A stretch of 64,000 nt of DNA, from the NCBI RefSeq assembly GCF_021952865.1, contig NZ_CP040792.1:3038001-3102000 (forward strand). The letters run 5' to 3'. Origin of the DNA: Clavibacter californiensis. Lineage in GTDB: Bacteria; Actinomycetota; Actinomycetes; Actinomycetales; Microbacteriaceae. Below, piece by piece: positions 56,903 to 64,000 of the stretch. The number at the start of each line of letters is the position of its first letter. Position 1 is the stretch's first letter. The notes beneath the pieces were generated by a model. It was not told the DNA's origin. It was given only the letters and a program-made list of their open reading frames with translations, and did not search any database. A program made the translations under genes and the position numbers.

Positions 56903-57501
56903 GATGCGACCCCCATCTCGTCGCGCAAGCGGATCATGCCGTCGCGCAGGCGTGTCTTCACGGTGCCGATGGGCACGTCGAGCATCGACGCGACCTCGCT
57001 GTGGCTGTAGCCGCCGTAGTAGGCGAGGGAGACGGCCTGGCGCTGGATCTCGGTGAGCTTCGTCATGGCCTTCGTGACCCTCTCGTGCTCGATGCTGATC
57101 TCGACGGTCTCGGAGACCTGGTCGTAGCCGTTCTCGTGGTCGCGGATGCCGATGCGGACATCGCGGTCGCGGCTGGACTGCGAGGCGCGCACACGGTCGA
57201 CCGCGCGGCGGTGGGCCATGGTGAGCACCCACGTGGTCGCTGCGCCCTTGGCCGGATCGAAGCGGGAAGCGGACTGCCAGATCTCCAGGAAGATCTCCTG
57301 CGTGACCTCCTCCGACTGCGCGTGGTCGACGAGGAGTCGGCGGACGAGTCCGAGGACGCGGGGGGCGAGCTGGTCGTAGAGCTCCGAGAACGCACGCCTG
57401 TCGCCTCGGGCGACGCGGCCGAGCAGCGACTCCTTCGACTCGGGGTCCGCCGGCCCTGGGAGGTCGGGACGCTCGATCGATGAAGGCACGAGCCCCAGCA
57501 T
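56899..57501 (-). CDS. sigK: ECF sigma factor SigK
   Basis: 200 residues from the ATG at 57501. Sigma-2 region RAFSELYDQLAPRVLGLVRRLL and SEEVTQEIFLEIWQSASRFDP, sigma-4 helix-turn-helix LTEIQRQAVSLAYYGGYSHSEVASMLDVPIGTVKTRLRDG (seen as L150-G189, described here in part). In M. tuberculosis SigK drives secreted antigens. An ATG at 57525 would add eight residues; neither start has a clear ribosome site. Operon sigK-rskA with 4-base overlap; SigK promoters elsewhere cannot be traced by eye. Confidence 0.92.
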   Translation of the reverse strand: MLGLVPSSIERPDLPGPADPESKESLLGRVARGDRRAFSELYDQLAPRVLGLVRRLLVDHAQSEEVTQEIFLEIWQSASRFDPAKGAATTWVLTMAHRRAVDRVRASQSSRDRDVRIGIRDHENGYDQVSETVEISIEHERVTKAMTKLTEIQRQAVSLAYYGGYSHSEVASMLDVPIGTVKTRLRDGMIRLRDEMGVAS

Positions 57502-58057
57502 CTCAGACCCACGAGCGAACCGCATGCAGGCAGGGCGGGGCCCGCCTGTCCTGGGTGGTGCTGCGGGGAGGTCATGTGGTGCTTTCCGGTCGTGGTGCGG
57601 ATGGTGGGGAAGCCGATCCGCGGGCATGCGGTGCCCCGCACCAGCCGGGATCCCGCGGCGCGGGACATCTGGGATGGCCGGGCGGCCTGCCACGCGGGCA
57701 GGACCCGACCGATGCGGGTCGCACCCTCGCGGGTGACGGATGCGAGGCGGGTGAGCGCCTCACGATGACTCTTCGGCGCGAGTCGCGTCACGGATTGGTC
57801 ACAGGCCGTGGGGATTCGGCGGTGCGGACGCGGGGATCTCGGCCGCTCGCACGGGGGCCGTCCCTCCGCGGAGGAGGGGGAGGGAGATGAGGAGCCGGGC
57901 CGCAGGACGCCTCTCGGCGCGAGGCCGCTCGGAGCGGCGAATATTGGTACCCGGGAGTACTGCGGCCCGACCAGGATCCACTGTAACCGAGTCGGCGCGG
58001 GCTGTCGTCCCGGGGGTCGCGCTCACAGCGAACGGGTGGATCCACGCGTGGGACGGG
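57502..58057. other. Gene-poor region upstream of sigK
   Basis: About 550 bases between sigK and a gene whose 3' end also points this way. Open frames here have shadow-like composition and no ribosome sites. The only local AT-rich spot (gaatattggtacc, 57939) and TACAGT on the minus strand near 57982 could form a distant promoter for sigK, leaving a 450-base leader. I see no RNA gene or repeat. Confidence 0.4.
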
Positions 58058-58690
58058 TCAGTCGAGGCGGTCGCTCCGCCAGAGCCGGGCGCACTGCACG
58101 AGGTCGGCGGCCATCTGCGAGAGGCGCAGGGCGCGCGTGGTGAGCTCGCCGGCGCGCTCCGGCGACGCCGTGGCGTCGAGGTCGTCCGCGACGCTCGTGG
58201 CGCCGAGCGCGGCGAGGCGGCTGAACGCGCCCGCGCGGTCGAGGGCCACGGCGAAGTCGCCCGTGAAGAGGCCGCGGAGGATGCTGTCGGCGAGCTCCAC
58301 GATCTCCGCGGGCCCGGTCGGCGCGGTGGCGCCCGCGACCACGGGGTCGATCGTGGTGGCGACCTCGGTGCCGCGCTGGTAGAGCAGGCTGATGCCGTCG
58401 GGATCCTGCCGGATGAGGGCGCGCATCAGGTAGAGGCGCCAGAGGGCGCCCGGCAGGCTGCGGGGGCTCGCGCGCGACCACAGCTCCGCGACCGCGTCGA
58501 TGCCGTGCTCGTCGGTGTAGGCGATGAGGCGCTCGACCACCGCGGGGTCCGGATCCGCCCGGACGCGCGCCAACAGCGCCGACGCGGTCTCGTGGGCCAC
58601 GCGGCTGATCGTGGCGGGGTCCTCGCCGCCGAGCATGCTCTCGAACTTGGACCCGGAGAACTTGGTGGGCTTGTGGTATTCGCCGGACAT
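58058..58690 (-). CDS. Conserved hypothetical protein, 210 residues
   Basis: Begins MSGEYHKPTKFSGSKFESML and is helical throughout (ALLARVRADPDPAVVERLIAY, SLPGALWRLYLMRALI). No signal peptide or membrane segment. It resembles an actinobacterial family of about 200 residues of unknown role near tRNA genes; I cannot name a domain. TACGCT lies seven bases before the ATG, supporting this start over an upstream frame. Shares a divergent region with tRNA-Lys. Confidence 0.75.
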   Translation of the reverse strand: MSGEYHKPTKFSGSKFESMLGGEDPATISRVAHETASALLARVRADPDPAVVERLIAYTDEHGIDAVAELWSRASPRSLPGALWRLYLMRALIRQDPDGISLLYQRGTEVATTIDPVVAGATAPTGPAEIVELADSILRGLFTGDFAVALDRAGAFSRLAALGATSVADDLDATASPERAGELTTRALRLSQMAADLVQCARLWRSDRLD

Positions 58691-58697
58691 CCCGGCA

Positions 58698-58703
58698 AGC
58701 GTA
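58698..58703 (-). promoter_or_regulatory. -10 hexamer, leaderless start of hypothetical gene
   Basis: TACGCT, seven bases, ATG at 58690. Confidence 0.5.
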
Positions 58704-58789
58704 CGCCGGACGGATCTTCCCGAGCGGCCTCGCGCGACGTCGCCCCGCTCACGAGGCGGCCACCGCCCATCCCGTAGCATCGGGGGCAC

Positions 58790-58862
58790 GGGCCTCTAGC
58801 TCAGTTGGTAGAGCAAGGGACTTTTAATCCCTGGGTCGTCGGTTCGAGCCCGACGGGGCCCA
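58790..58862 (+). tRNA. tRNA-Lys (anticodon TTT)
   Basis: Cloverleaf: acceptor GGGCCTC/GGGGCCC, D-arm GCTC/GAGC, anticodon stem AGGGA/TCCCT with loop CTTTTAA (TTT), T-arm GTCGG/CCGAC with TTCGAGC. TAGCAT at 58775-58780 is a plausible -10. CCA not encoded. Confidence 0.96.
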
Positions 58863-58908
58863 CCGGAACGGATCCACCGGACGCCCGGTACGCCGGCGCG
58901 CTGCGGGA

Positions 58909-59949
58909 TCAGCCCCGCCCGCCCCGGTCCAGCACGAGGAACGGCGGCGTGCGGTAGAGGAATCGGAGCGGCGTGCGCATCGCCACCGCGTGCAGGGCCA
59001 GGGATGCCGCGATCGCGACGACGCTCACCACCAGGGGCAGCAGGTACGGCACGGCGCCGGACGCCTGGAAGCCCACGGCGTCGAGCACGGCGCAGGCCGC
59101 GGCGATCACGAGGACGTGCGCCACGTAGATGGGCAGCGTGTTCCGGCCGAGGAAGCGCAGCGGTCGCACGAGCCGCGTGCGCGCGAGCAGGGCCGCCCAC
59201 AGCACGCCGACCGCCATCGCGAGGCACGAGGCGACGAGCAGCACGCCGGGGACGCCGCTGATGCCGGTCAGCTCGACGGCGACCCCCGCCGCGCCGAACG
59301 CCACCAGGGCGGCCGCGGCCGCGATGGGCCGCGGCCGGGACGCGACGCGGAACACCAGGTCCTTCGCATGCAGCCCGATGAGGAAGAAGACGAGGTACTT
59401 CGCCATGCCGTCCCAGCTGAGGCTGCCGATGCGCAGCACGCTGAGGAAGAGGGCGGAGAGGACGGCGGCGACGCCCAGCTGGATCCACGGCGGCACCCGC
59501 CCGTGCGCGATCTTGGCCACGACGAGGAACACGGCGAGCGCGTGCAGGAACCAGAGGCCCGTCGCGGGGAACACGAACGCGAGCAGCAGCGCCCGCGGGT
59601 CGCCCTCGTGAGGGCGCGAGTCGAGCGGCACCAGCGAGAAGTAGAGGAAGCGCAGCACCGACCAGATCGCGAGCGCCCACACGAGGATCGCGATGCGGGA
59701 GTTCCAGAGCTCCGGCCAGGAGCGGCGCACGGCAGACCCCGCCAGGAGCCCCGAGGCGAGGAAGAAGATCGGCATCCGGAAGGTGACGAACGCGCTGTTG
59801 ATGGTCGCCCAGACCGGCGAGGCGAGGTCCTCCTGCATCAGCAGGAGGCCCGCATGGAACAGCGCCACCAGCAGGATGGCCATCGCCCTGGCCGCATCCA
59901 CCCAGTCCGCGCGCGCAGCAGTGACCGTCGTTCCGTCTCCCCCAGACAT
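58909..59949 (-). CDS. Acyltransferase 3 family membrane protein
   Basis: 346 residues with about ten membrane segments. The N-terminal DWVDAARAMAILLVALFHAG carries the catalytic-type His of acyltransferase-3 proteins (usual R-x10-H), followed by FRMPIFFLASGLLAG. Such enzymes O-acetylate or acylate sugars of surface polysaccharides, peptidoglycan or lipids. TACCGT seven bases before the ATG gives a leaderless start. Next to an SGNH hydrolase gene, a common functional partner. Confidence 0.87.
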   Translation of the reverse strand: MSGGDGTTVTAARADWVDAARAMAILLVALFHAGLLLMQEDLASPVWATINSAFVTFRMPIFFLASGLLAGSAVRRSWPELWNSRIAILVWALAIWSVLRFLYFSLVPLDSRPHEGDPRALLLAFVFPATGLWFLHALAVFLVVAKIAHGRVPPWIQLGVAAVLSALFLSVLRIGSLSWDGMAKYLVFFLIGLHAKDLVFRVASRPRPIAAAAALVAFGAAGVAVELTGISGVPGVLLVASCLAMAVGVLWAALLARTRLVRPLRFLGRNTLPIYVAHVLVIAAACAVLDAVGFQASGAVPYLLPLVVSVVAIAASLALHAVAMRTPLRFLYRTPPFLVLDRGGRG

Positions 59950-59956
59950 GATCGGC

Positions 59957-59962
59957 ACGGTA
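59957..59962 (-). promoter_or_regulatory. -10 hexamer, leaderless start of acyltransferase
   Basis: TACCGT, seven bases, ATG at 59949. Confidence 0.5.
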
Positions 59963-60122
59963 TCGGCTCGATGTGTCGGGCTCGTGTCGGAGGGCGGCGG
60001 CTGCAGGCGGATCCAGTGGTGATCCCAGTGGTGCGAGGAGCGTCGCGCGCCCGGGGTCGCTCGAGGCCGGCGGGCCCCCGAATGGGGTGGGACGCGGAGG
60101 ACACCGCAAACCGAGATGGCCG

Positions 60123-60128
60123 TACGGT
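60123..60128 (+). promoter_or_regulatory. -10 hexamer, leaderless start of SGNH gene
   Basis: TACGGT, six bases, GTG at 60135. Confidence 0.55.
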
Positions 60129-60134
60129 TCACAA

Positions 60135-60914
60135 GTGGGGAAATACGGATACCGGGCGGGCGCGAAGGCGCGGGCAGCATGGCGGATCGCCGGCTGGACG
60201 GCCGCGGCAGCCGTCGCGGCGTGCTCGGTCGGCCTTGTCGTCGCTGCGCTCGGCAGCGGCGCGGAACCGGTCGGGAACGCGGGCGCCGTCGCGGAGTCCG
60301 GCTTCGTCTCCGGGCCCGGCACCACGATCGCGCCCGTGGCGCCGCTGGAGCTCCCCGAGGATCCCGCGGTCCTCATGTTCGGCGACTCGTTCATCCTCGG
60401 TCACGGCATCGAGACGTCGGGGCGCCCCGCCTACCCCGCGCTCCTCGCCGAGCGCGAGGGCTGGACCGACGTGCGCCTGAACGCTGCGGCGGGCACCGGG
60501 TTCGCCGCCACGTCCGACCAGCCGGCGTACCCGGATCGCCTGGCCGCGATGGACGACGACTTCACGCCCGACCTCGTGGTCCTCCAGGGCAGCGTCAACG
60601 ACATCAAGCCGGGCGAGGTCGCGGTGCGCAGCGGCGTGACCCGGATCCTCGCCGACATCGCCGAGCGCTGGCCCGACGCCCAGACCGTGATCATCACGCC
60701 GATGACGGGCGTGCAGAGCTACGAGAAGCTCGCGTCCGCGTACACGGGGCCCGCGCTCGGGAAGGCCCACGTGATCGACGCCACGGGTCCCGAGAGCTGG
60801 CTGCCCGTCGACCGTCCGGAACTCCGCACCGAGGACGAGTGGCACCCCAGCGCCACCGGGCACGAGGCCATCGCGGCCGGGATCCAGACGTCCCTCACGG
60901 CGCTCGCCGGCTGA
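60135..60914 (+). CDS. SGNH/GDSL hydrolase, membrane-anchored or secreted
   Basis: 259 residues. A basic start and hydrophobic segment (about 15-40) form a signal or anchor. Catalytic Ser85 in MFGDSFILGHG (block I GDS), Gly block near AAAGTGFA, Asn in GSVNDI, and D-x-x-H (EDEWHPSATGHEAI) near the end: a full SGNH set. Family members are esterases or O-acetyltransferase partners. Divergent from the acyltransferase gene with 185 bases between, suggesting addition and removal (or transfer) of acyl groups on the same surface polymer. Confidence 0.87.
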   Translation: MGKYGYRAGAKARAAWRIAGWTAAAAVAACSVGLVVAALGSGAEPVGNAGAVAESGFVSGPGTTIAPVAPLELPEDPAVLMFGDSFILGHGIETSGRPAYPALLAEREGWTDVRLNAAAGTGFAATSDQPAYPDRLAAMDDDFTPDLVVLQGSVNDIKPGEVAVRSGVTRILADIAERWPDAQTVIITPMTGVQSYEKLASAYTGPALGKAHVIDATGPESWLPVDRPELRTEDEWHPSATGHEAIAAGIQTSLTALAG

Positions 60915-60929
60915 GGCGGCGTCCGGACC

Positions 60930-62309
60930 TCAGGCCACCGGCGCCGAGCCCGTCCCCGGGTCGGTGAGCGCCCGGCCGAAGCCGTCGACGCTGCGGACGC
61001 CGCGGTCCGTGACGACCGAGGCGAATGGCGTGTCGGGGTTGTTGGGGAGGGACGGGCGCTCGACGCGGGTGTCGCGGGCGAACGCGCCCACCACGACGAC
61101 GCGCTGCGACGGGTACTTGCTCGGGGTCATGAACATGGTGCCGCGGCCGACGAACGTGTCCTGGGCCAGCCGCCCGCCCTGGTCGACGAGGCCGACGCCG
61201 ATGCCGTGGGCGCCGCCGTCGCCGCCCGTCACGATGTTGTAGCCGACGACGGTGGCGCCGACGCCCGCCCCGATCTCCATCTGGTATCCGCCCGAACCCG
61301 AGTTGCCCTCGAGGCGCATGCCGTTGATGCCGAGCTCGGAGACCATGGACGACGCGTTGCTCGTGGGGATGGCGAGGAAGCCGCGGGCCGCCTTGTTGCC
61401 GGCGCCGCAGCCGATGACGCGCGTGTTCTCGAAGCGCGCGTTGGTGGGGGCGATGCGGATCCCGCCCGCGACGCAGTTCACGATCTCGGTGTCGCGCATC
61501 ACGATGTCGATGGTGTTGACCCCGTCGCAGTCGACGCCCCAGGTGCCCGCGGTGATGACGCGCAGGCCCTCGATGACGTTCGCGTAGGAGTACTCGTCGC
61601 TGGCCGCGGTGAAGGCCGCGCGCGAGAAGAAGACCCCGGCGCCGCCGGTGGCGTTCAGCTCGATGTCGGTGATGCGGCAGTGCAGCAGCGAGCGCAGGTA
61701 CAACCCGTGACGGCCCGTGCGCGTGCCCGTGATGCTGAATCCGGTGAGCGAGACCGTGGCCTTGTTGTTCGCGGCGGGACCGGCGTCGGCGCCGATCTTG
61801 CCCTGCACCGTGAAGACGTCGCCCGTGGATCCCGCGATCTGCCGGATGGTCGTGACACGCCGGCCGTGGCCCTCGATGGAGATGGCCGGGTACCCGTACG
61901 GCGCGCCCGAGAGGGGCTGCTTCGGCCAGGCCGCGCTCGAGTAGTCGATGCCGGTCGACGTGACGCGGATCTCGCACGGCGGCAGGATCCCCCGGCCGCC
62001 GGTCTTCTGCAGCGCCGCGAAGAACGCGGCCATGGCCTTGGTGTGATCGGCCGCCGACGGCACGAACCCGAACTGCTCCGGGTAGTAGACGCGCGACTGG
62101 TCGCCCACGACGGCGGCGGCCGAGGCGGGCGGCGCCGCGGCGGGTGCGGCGACGGATGCGGCACCAGCGGTCGCGCCCACGGCGGCGAGGAAGACGGCGC
62201 GGCGACCGAGGAGCGGCGGCCTCTCGGCGGGCGCCGGGGCGTCCTGGGCGAGCGCCTCGGCGGGCAGATCGGTGAGGGGCGCAGGCGCGTGCGCGCGTGA
62301 CTGGGACAA
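60930..62309 (-). CDS. Tat-exported right-handed beta-helix protein
   Basis: 459 residues. Twin-arginine-like signal GRRAVFLAAV (Arg36-Arg37), hydrophobic core and Ala-rich cleavage region by about residue 66. The mature part (70-440) shows the repeated hydrophobic ladder of pectate-lyase/P22-tailspike beta-helices (ISIEGHG, VSLTGFSITGTRTGRHGLYL, IDIVMRDTEIVNCVAGGIRI, ARFENTRVIGCGAGNKAARG). It probably binds or cuts a polysaccharide; the residues for lysis cannot be assigned by eye. Start TTG at 62309 with GGAAGG seven bases upstream. Faces the SGNH gene. Confidence 0.8.
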   Translation of the reverse strand: MSQSRAHAPAPLTDLPAEALAQDAPAPAERPPLLGRRAVFLAAVGATAGAASVAAPAAAPPASAAAVVGDQSRVYYPEQFGFVPSAADHTKAMAAFFAALQKTGGRGILPPCEIRVTSTGIDYSSAAWPKQPLSGAPYGYPAISIEGHGRRVTTIRQIAGSTGDVFTVQGKIGADAGPAANNKATVSLTGFSITGTRTGRHGLYLRSLLHCRITDIELNATGGAGVFFSRAAFTAASDEYSYANVIEGLRVITAGTWGVDCDGVNTIDIVMRDTEIVNCVAGGIRIAPTNARFENTRVIGCGAGNKAARGFLAIPTSNASSMVSELGINGMRLEGNSGSGGYQMEIGAGVGATVVGYNIVTGGDGGAHGIGVGLVDQGGRLAQDTFVGRGTMFMTPSKYPSQRVVVVGAFARDTRVERPSLPNNPDTPFASVVTDRGVRSVDGFGRALTDPGTGSAPVA

Positions 62310-62550
62310 GGGGGAGCCTTCCGGGTGGGCCGTGCTGACGGGCGCGGTCGGGCGGCGACGATCCGCTCCCCCGAGCACCGGACGCCCCACGCTGGATAGG
62401 GCAAGGGTGCTGCCTGCTGCCGGCCGGATCGTACCCCCAGTTCGGGGAGGCGCGATGGCGGGTGTGCACCGCGTCCGATCCGCATGGCCATGCGGATGCC
62501 GCCGCCCGCCGGACCTCGGCCACCGAGCAGGCGATGCGATGCTGGATCCC
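62310..62550. promoter_or_regulatory. Divergent region beta-helix gene / small gene
   Basis: About 240 bases without a gene. TATCCA on the minus strand near 62397 and TACGAT near 62432 are candidate -10 elements for the beta-helix gene. Confidence 0.3.
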
Positions 62551-62796
62551 ATGAGCATGCAGGCCGACGAACTCGTGATCGCGATGCTGACCGCCGAGGA
62601 GACGAGCGAGCGCTACGACCTGCTGAAGAGCGCGCTCGAGGAGCACGACGACCGGGGTGTGCAGTACCTCTCGGGCGTCGTCGGGCGGCTGCTGGCCTAC
62701 ATCGACGGGCTGCGCGAGCCCGAGGAGAACCGGATCGCGCTCGAGCGGTACACGCAGCGCGTCGCGTTGCAGTGGGCGCAGGAGGACGAGGGCTGA
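62551..62796 (+). CDS. Hypothetical protein, 81 residues
   Basis: Helical, acidic: ADELVIAMLTAEETSERYDL, LLAYIDGLREPEENRIALER, ending QWAQEDEG. No signal or membrane segment. An ATG at 62539 is in frame and would add four residues. No family recognised. Closed by a terminator. Confidence 0.65.
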   Translation: MSMQADELVIAMLTAEETSERYDLLKSALEEHDDRGVQYLSGVVGRLLAYIDGLREPEENRIALERYTQRVALQWAQEDEG

Positions 62797-62802
62797 TGGA
62801 CG

Positions 62803-62838
62803 TGGAGCCCCCGTCACCGGGCGGTGACGGGGGCTCCA
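62803..62838. terminator. Bidirectional terminator
   Basis: A perfect 16-bp stem TGGAGCCCCCGTCACC with loop GGGC, between convergent genes. Confidence 0.9.
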
Positions 62839-62884
62839 TGAGCTAGCCGGATGCGTTCATCGGGTCGCTCGGATGGGATCTGCG

Positions 62885-64000
62885 TCAGCCGATCCTCACC
62901 CAGTCGCCGCAGCGCTTGGTATTGAAGGCCACATCAGATGGGCTGATGGTGACCACGCTCGCGTTCGTGGTGATGTCGTTGGCGATGATGTCGTCCAGGG
63001 ACCCGCTGAACCCGGAGAGCCGCTCCCAGTAGCACCAGTCCTGGTTCCCGTCCGAGCGGTAGGTCCCGGGGCTGATGTCACGGTTGACGACGAGGACTCC
63101 CGAGTCACCCCCGAAACGCGACGTCCTGATGCTCGGCTGCGGGAATCCCGCAGCACGCCATTCGTCGTAGGAGACCGCCCGGTTCATCCCCGGACCCGCG
63201 TAGATGATGGAGGCGCTGCCCGTGTTCCGATAGAACTGGTCGCCGTTGATGCGCTGCACGACCTGCGGGGTCGGGAATGCCTCCGCCTGCCACTCTCCGT
63301 ATCCGAGCTTGTATCCCTGCCCTCTGCTGACCGAGGTCATGCGCACGATGTCGCCCGTCCAGGAGAGCCGCATGAATCCCTCATCGGCGCGGTCCACGAA
63401 GGGCCGGTAGTTCATGTCGCGCCACTCGGCCCCCGTGAGGCGGTGATTCACGCCGTCCTCACCCTCGACGAGGATGTCCGCGGACGTACCCCACTTGTAG
63501 ACGTAGCTGTTGACGATGTACCCGGCGTTCCTGACGCTGGGGAATCCCGCGCGAGCGAACTGGTCGTACCCGAGGCGCGTCCACTGCCAGGCCCTCTCCC
63601 CACCGGGCCAGAAGGTGACCGCGTAGACGGTCGGGGACCAGGCGTACTTCACGAAGTTCGTGTCGGCAGCGCGGGGAGTGCGGAAGTCGTACACGTCGCG
63701 CCACGTCTCGTAGCTCAGCGCTCTCGGGCTCTGACCGTCGACGAGCTCGTAGATGCGACCGTCGAACGAGGTCTTGTAGAGCTGCCACCTGCCCTGATCC
63801 TTCGGCGGCACTGGGGTCGGCGCAGGAGTGGTCGGAACAGGTGTCGGCGCGACTGTCGGCGTCGGCGCGGGCGTCGGCTCGGCCGTCGGCGCGGGCGTCG
63901 GCTCGGCCGTGGGGGCCGGCGTCGGGACGGGCTCGACGGAGGCGGTCGCCGCCTGGGCCGGGAGGAGCAGCGAGACGGCGAGCACGGCCGCCGTCACGAG
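62885..64000 (-). CDS. Secreted Pro-Thr-linker repeat protein, 5' end possibly outside window
   Basis: At least 370 residues. A hydrophobic stretch VLAVSLLLPAQAATA looks like the end of a signal peptide; its basic N-region is missing if GTG at 63997 is the start, so the gene probably begins beyond 64000. A Pro-Ala-Pro-Thr linker follows (PTPAPTAEPTPAPT units), then four modules of about 45 residues with a Tyr/Trp core ending in EW-x3-GFP (YETWRDVYDFRTP, YDQFARAGFP, YGEWQAEAFP, YDEWRAAGFP), and a C-terminal domain (ISPGTYRSDGNQDWCYWERL through KRCGDWVRI) seen in other secreted actinobacterial proteins with a conserved Cys pair. No enzyme motif; likely a cell-surface binding protein. Confidence 0.8.
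   Translation of the reverse strand, partial: LVTAAVLAVSLLLPAQAATASVEPVPTPAPTAEPTPAPTAEPTPAPTPTVAPTPVPTTPAPTPVPPKDQGRWQLYKTSFDGRIYELVDGQSPRALSYETWRDVYDFRTPRAADTNFVKYAWSPTVYAVTFWPGGERAWQWTRLGYDQFARAGFPSVRNAGYIVNSYVYKWGTSADILVEGEDGVNHRLTGAEWRDMNYRPFVDRADEGFMRLSWTGDIVRMTSVSRGQGYKLGYGEWQAEAFPTPQVVQRINGDQFYRNTGSASIIYAGPGMNRAVSYDEWRAAGFPQPSIRTSRFGGDSGVLVVNRDISPGTYRSDGNQDWCYWERLSGFSGSLDDIIANDITTNASVVTISPSDVAFNTKRCGDWVRIG
63806..63935. repeat. Pro-Thr linker tandem repeat
   Basis: Imperfect 12- to 24-base units (ggcgtcggctcggccgtc type) encoding PTPAPTAE repeats on the minus strand. Confidence 0.75.

Noticed and set aside
57526-58057. Short open frames such as 57788-58045(-) and 57480-57890(+)
   Set aside because: No ribosome site, no domain-like sequence, and Arg/Pro/Ser-rich shadow composition.

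Overview
This is a 64 kb stretch of very GC-rich chromosome from an actinobacterium, most likely Microbacteriaceae and probably Clavibacter or a close relative. The inference rests on mycothiol synthase (mshD), Lsr2, RbpA-era actinobacterial regulators such as CarD and SigK/RskA, DUF3027, DUF3263 and DUF4032 proteins, an LPVTG surface protein, and a gene order (senX3-regX3, phoU, gpmA, glnR, mshD, ppk, mutT1, pst) typical of the class. No integrase, transposase, phage gene or CRISPR array is visible, so this is mainly core genome with a few decayed or surface-related loci.

Layout. 1-6 kb: 3'-truncated AAA/helicase-like gene with an abnormal Walker A, tRNA-Arg, a decayed HTH-MNT nucleotidyltransferase with an intact HEPN partner, an LLM flavin oxidoreductase, a DUF2510/DUF4041 coiled-coil protein (apparent 3' frameshift) and a Sua5/YrdC protein. 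6-9.4 kb: lsr2, a cysteine-rich LPVTG wall protein with a long Pro-Thr stalk, and a SARP-type regulator. 9.4-16.7 kb: S9 oligopeptidase, HNH nuclease, NlpC/P60 hydrolase with a structured leader, DtxR-type regulator, serC, DUF3027 and a cold-shock protein. 16.9-23.7 kb: small membrane protein, helicase-associated protein plus XPB helicase, an OmpR/histidine-kinase pair and a WXG100 protein. 23.8-29.3 kb: groEL with two CIRCE operators, cspA, LytR_C and DUF3263 proteins, msrB, nitroreductase, tRNA-Thr, membrane thioredoxin-like protein. 29.6-37.3 kb: stand-alone sugar ABC ATPase, DUF4032, rlmB-cysS, ispDF, carD, lipoprotein. 37.4-56 kb: a phosphate-centred region (regX3-senX3, phoU, gpmA, glnR-mshD, ppk, mutT1, pstSCAB) interrupted by a metalloprotease and a four-gene operon headed by a 38-residue membrane peptide. 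56-64 kb: rskA-sigK, an unknown conserved gene, tRNA-Lys, and a run of surface genes (acyltransferase, SGNH hydrolase, Tat-exported beta-helix protein, Pro-Thr linker protein).

How it works together. The SenX3-RegX3 pair, PhoU, Ppk and the Pst transporter form a phosphate sensing, uptake and storage set; GTTCACC direct repeats (PHO boxes) precede ppk and pstS, and a degenerate one lies before phoU. GlnR and MshD add nitrogen control and mycothiol synthesis. A striking genome-wide style is visible: about 20 genes have a -10-like TANNNT (or close) hexamer exactly 6-7 bases before the start codon and no Shine-Dalgarno, as expected for leaderless mRNAs; I used this geometry to choose several starts.

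Limits: all calls come from reading sequence and remembered family motifs; no alignment or database search was run. The left gene is cut by the window edge and the right-most gene may begin outside it.
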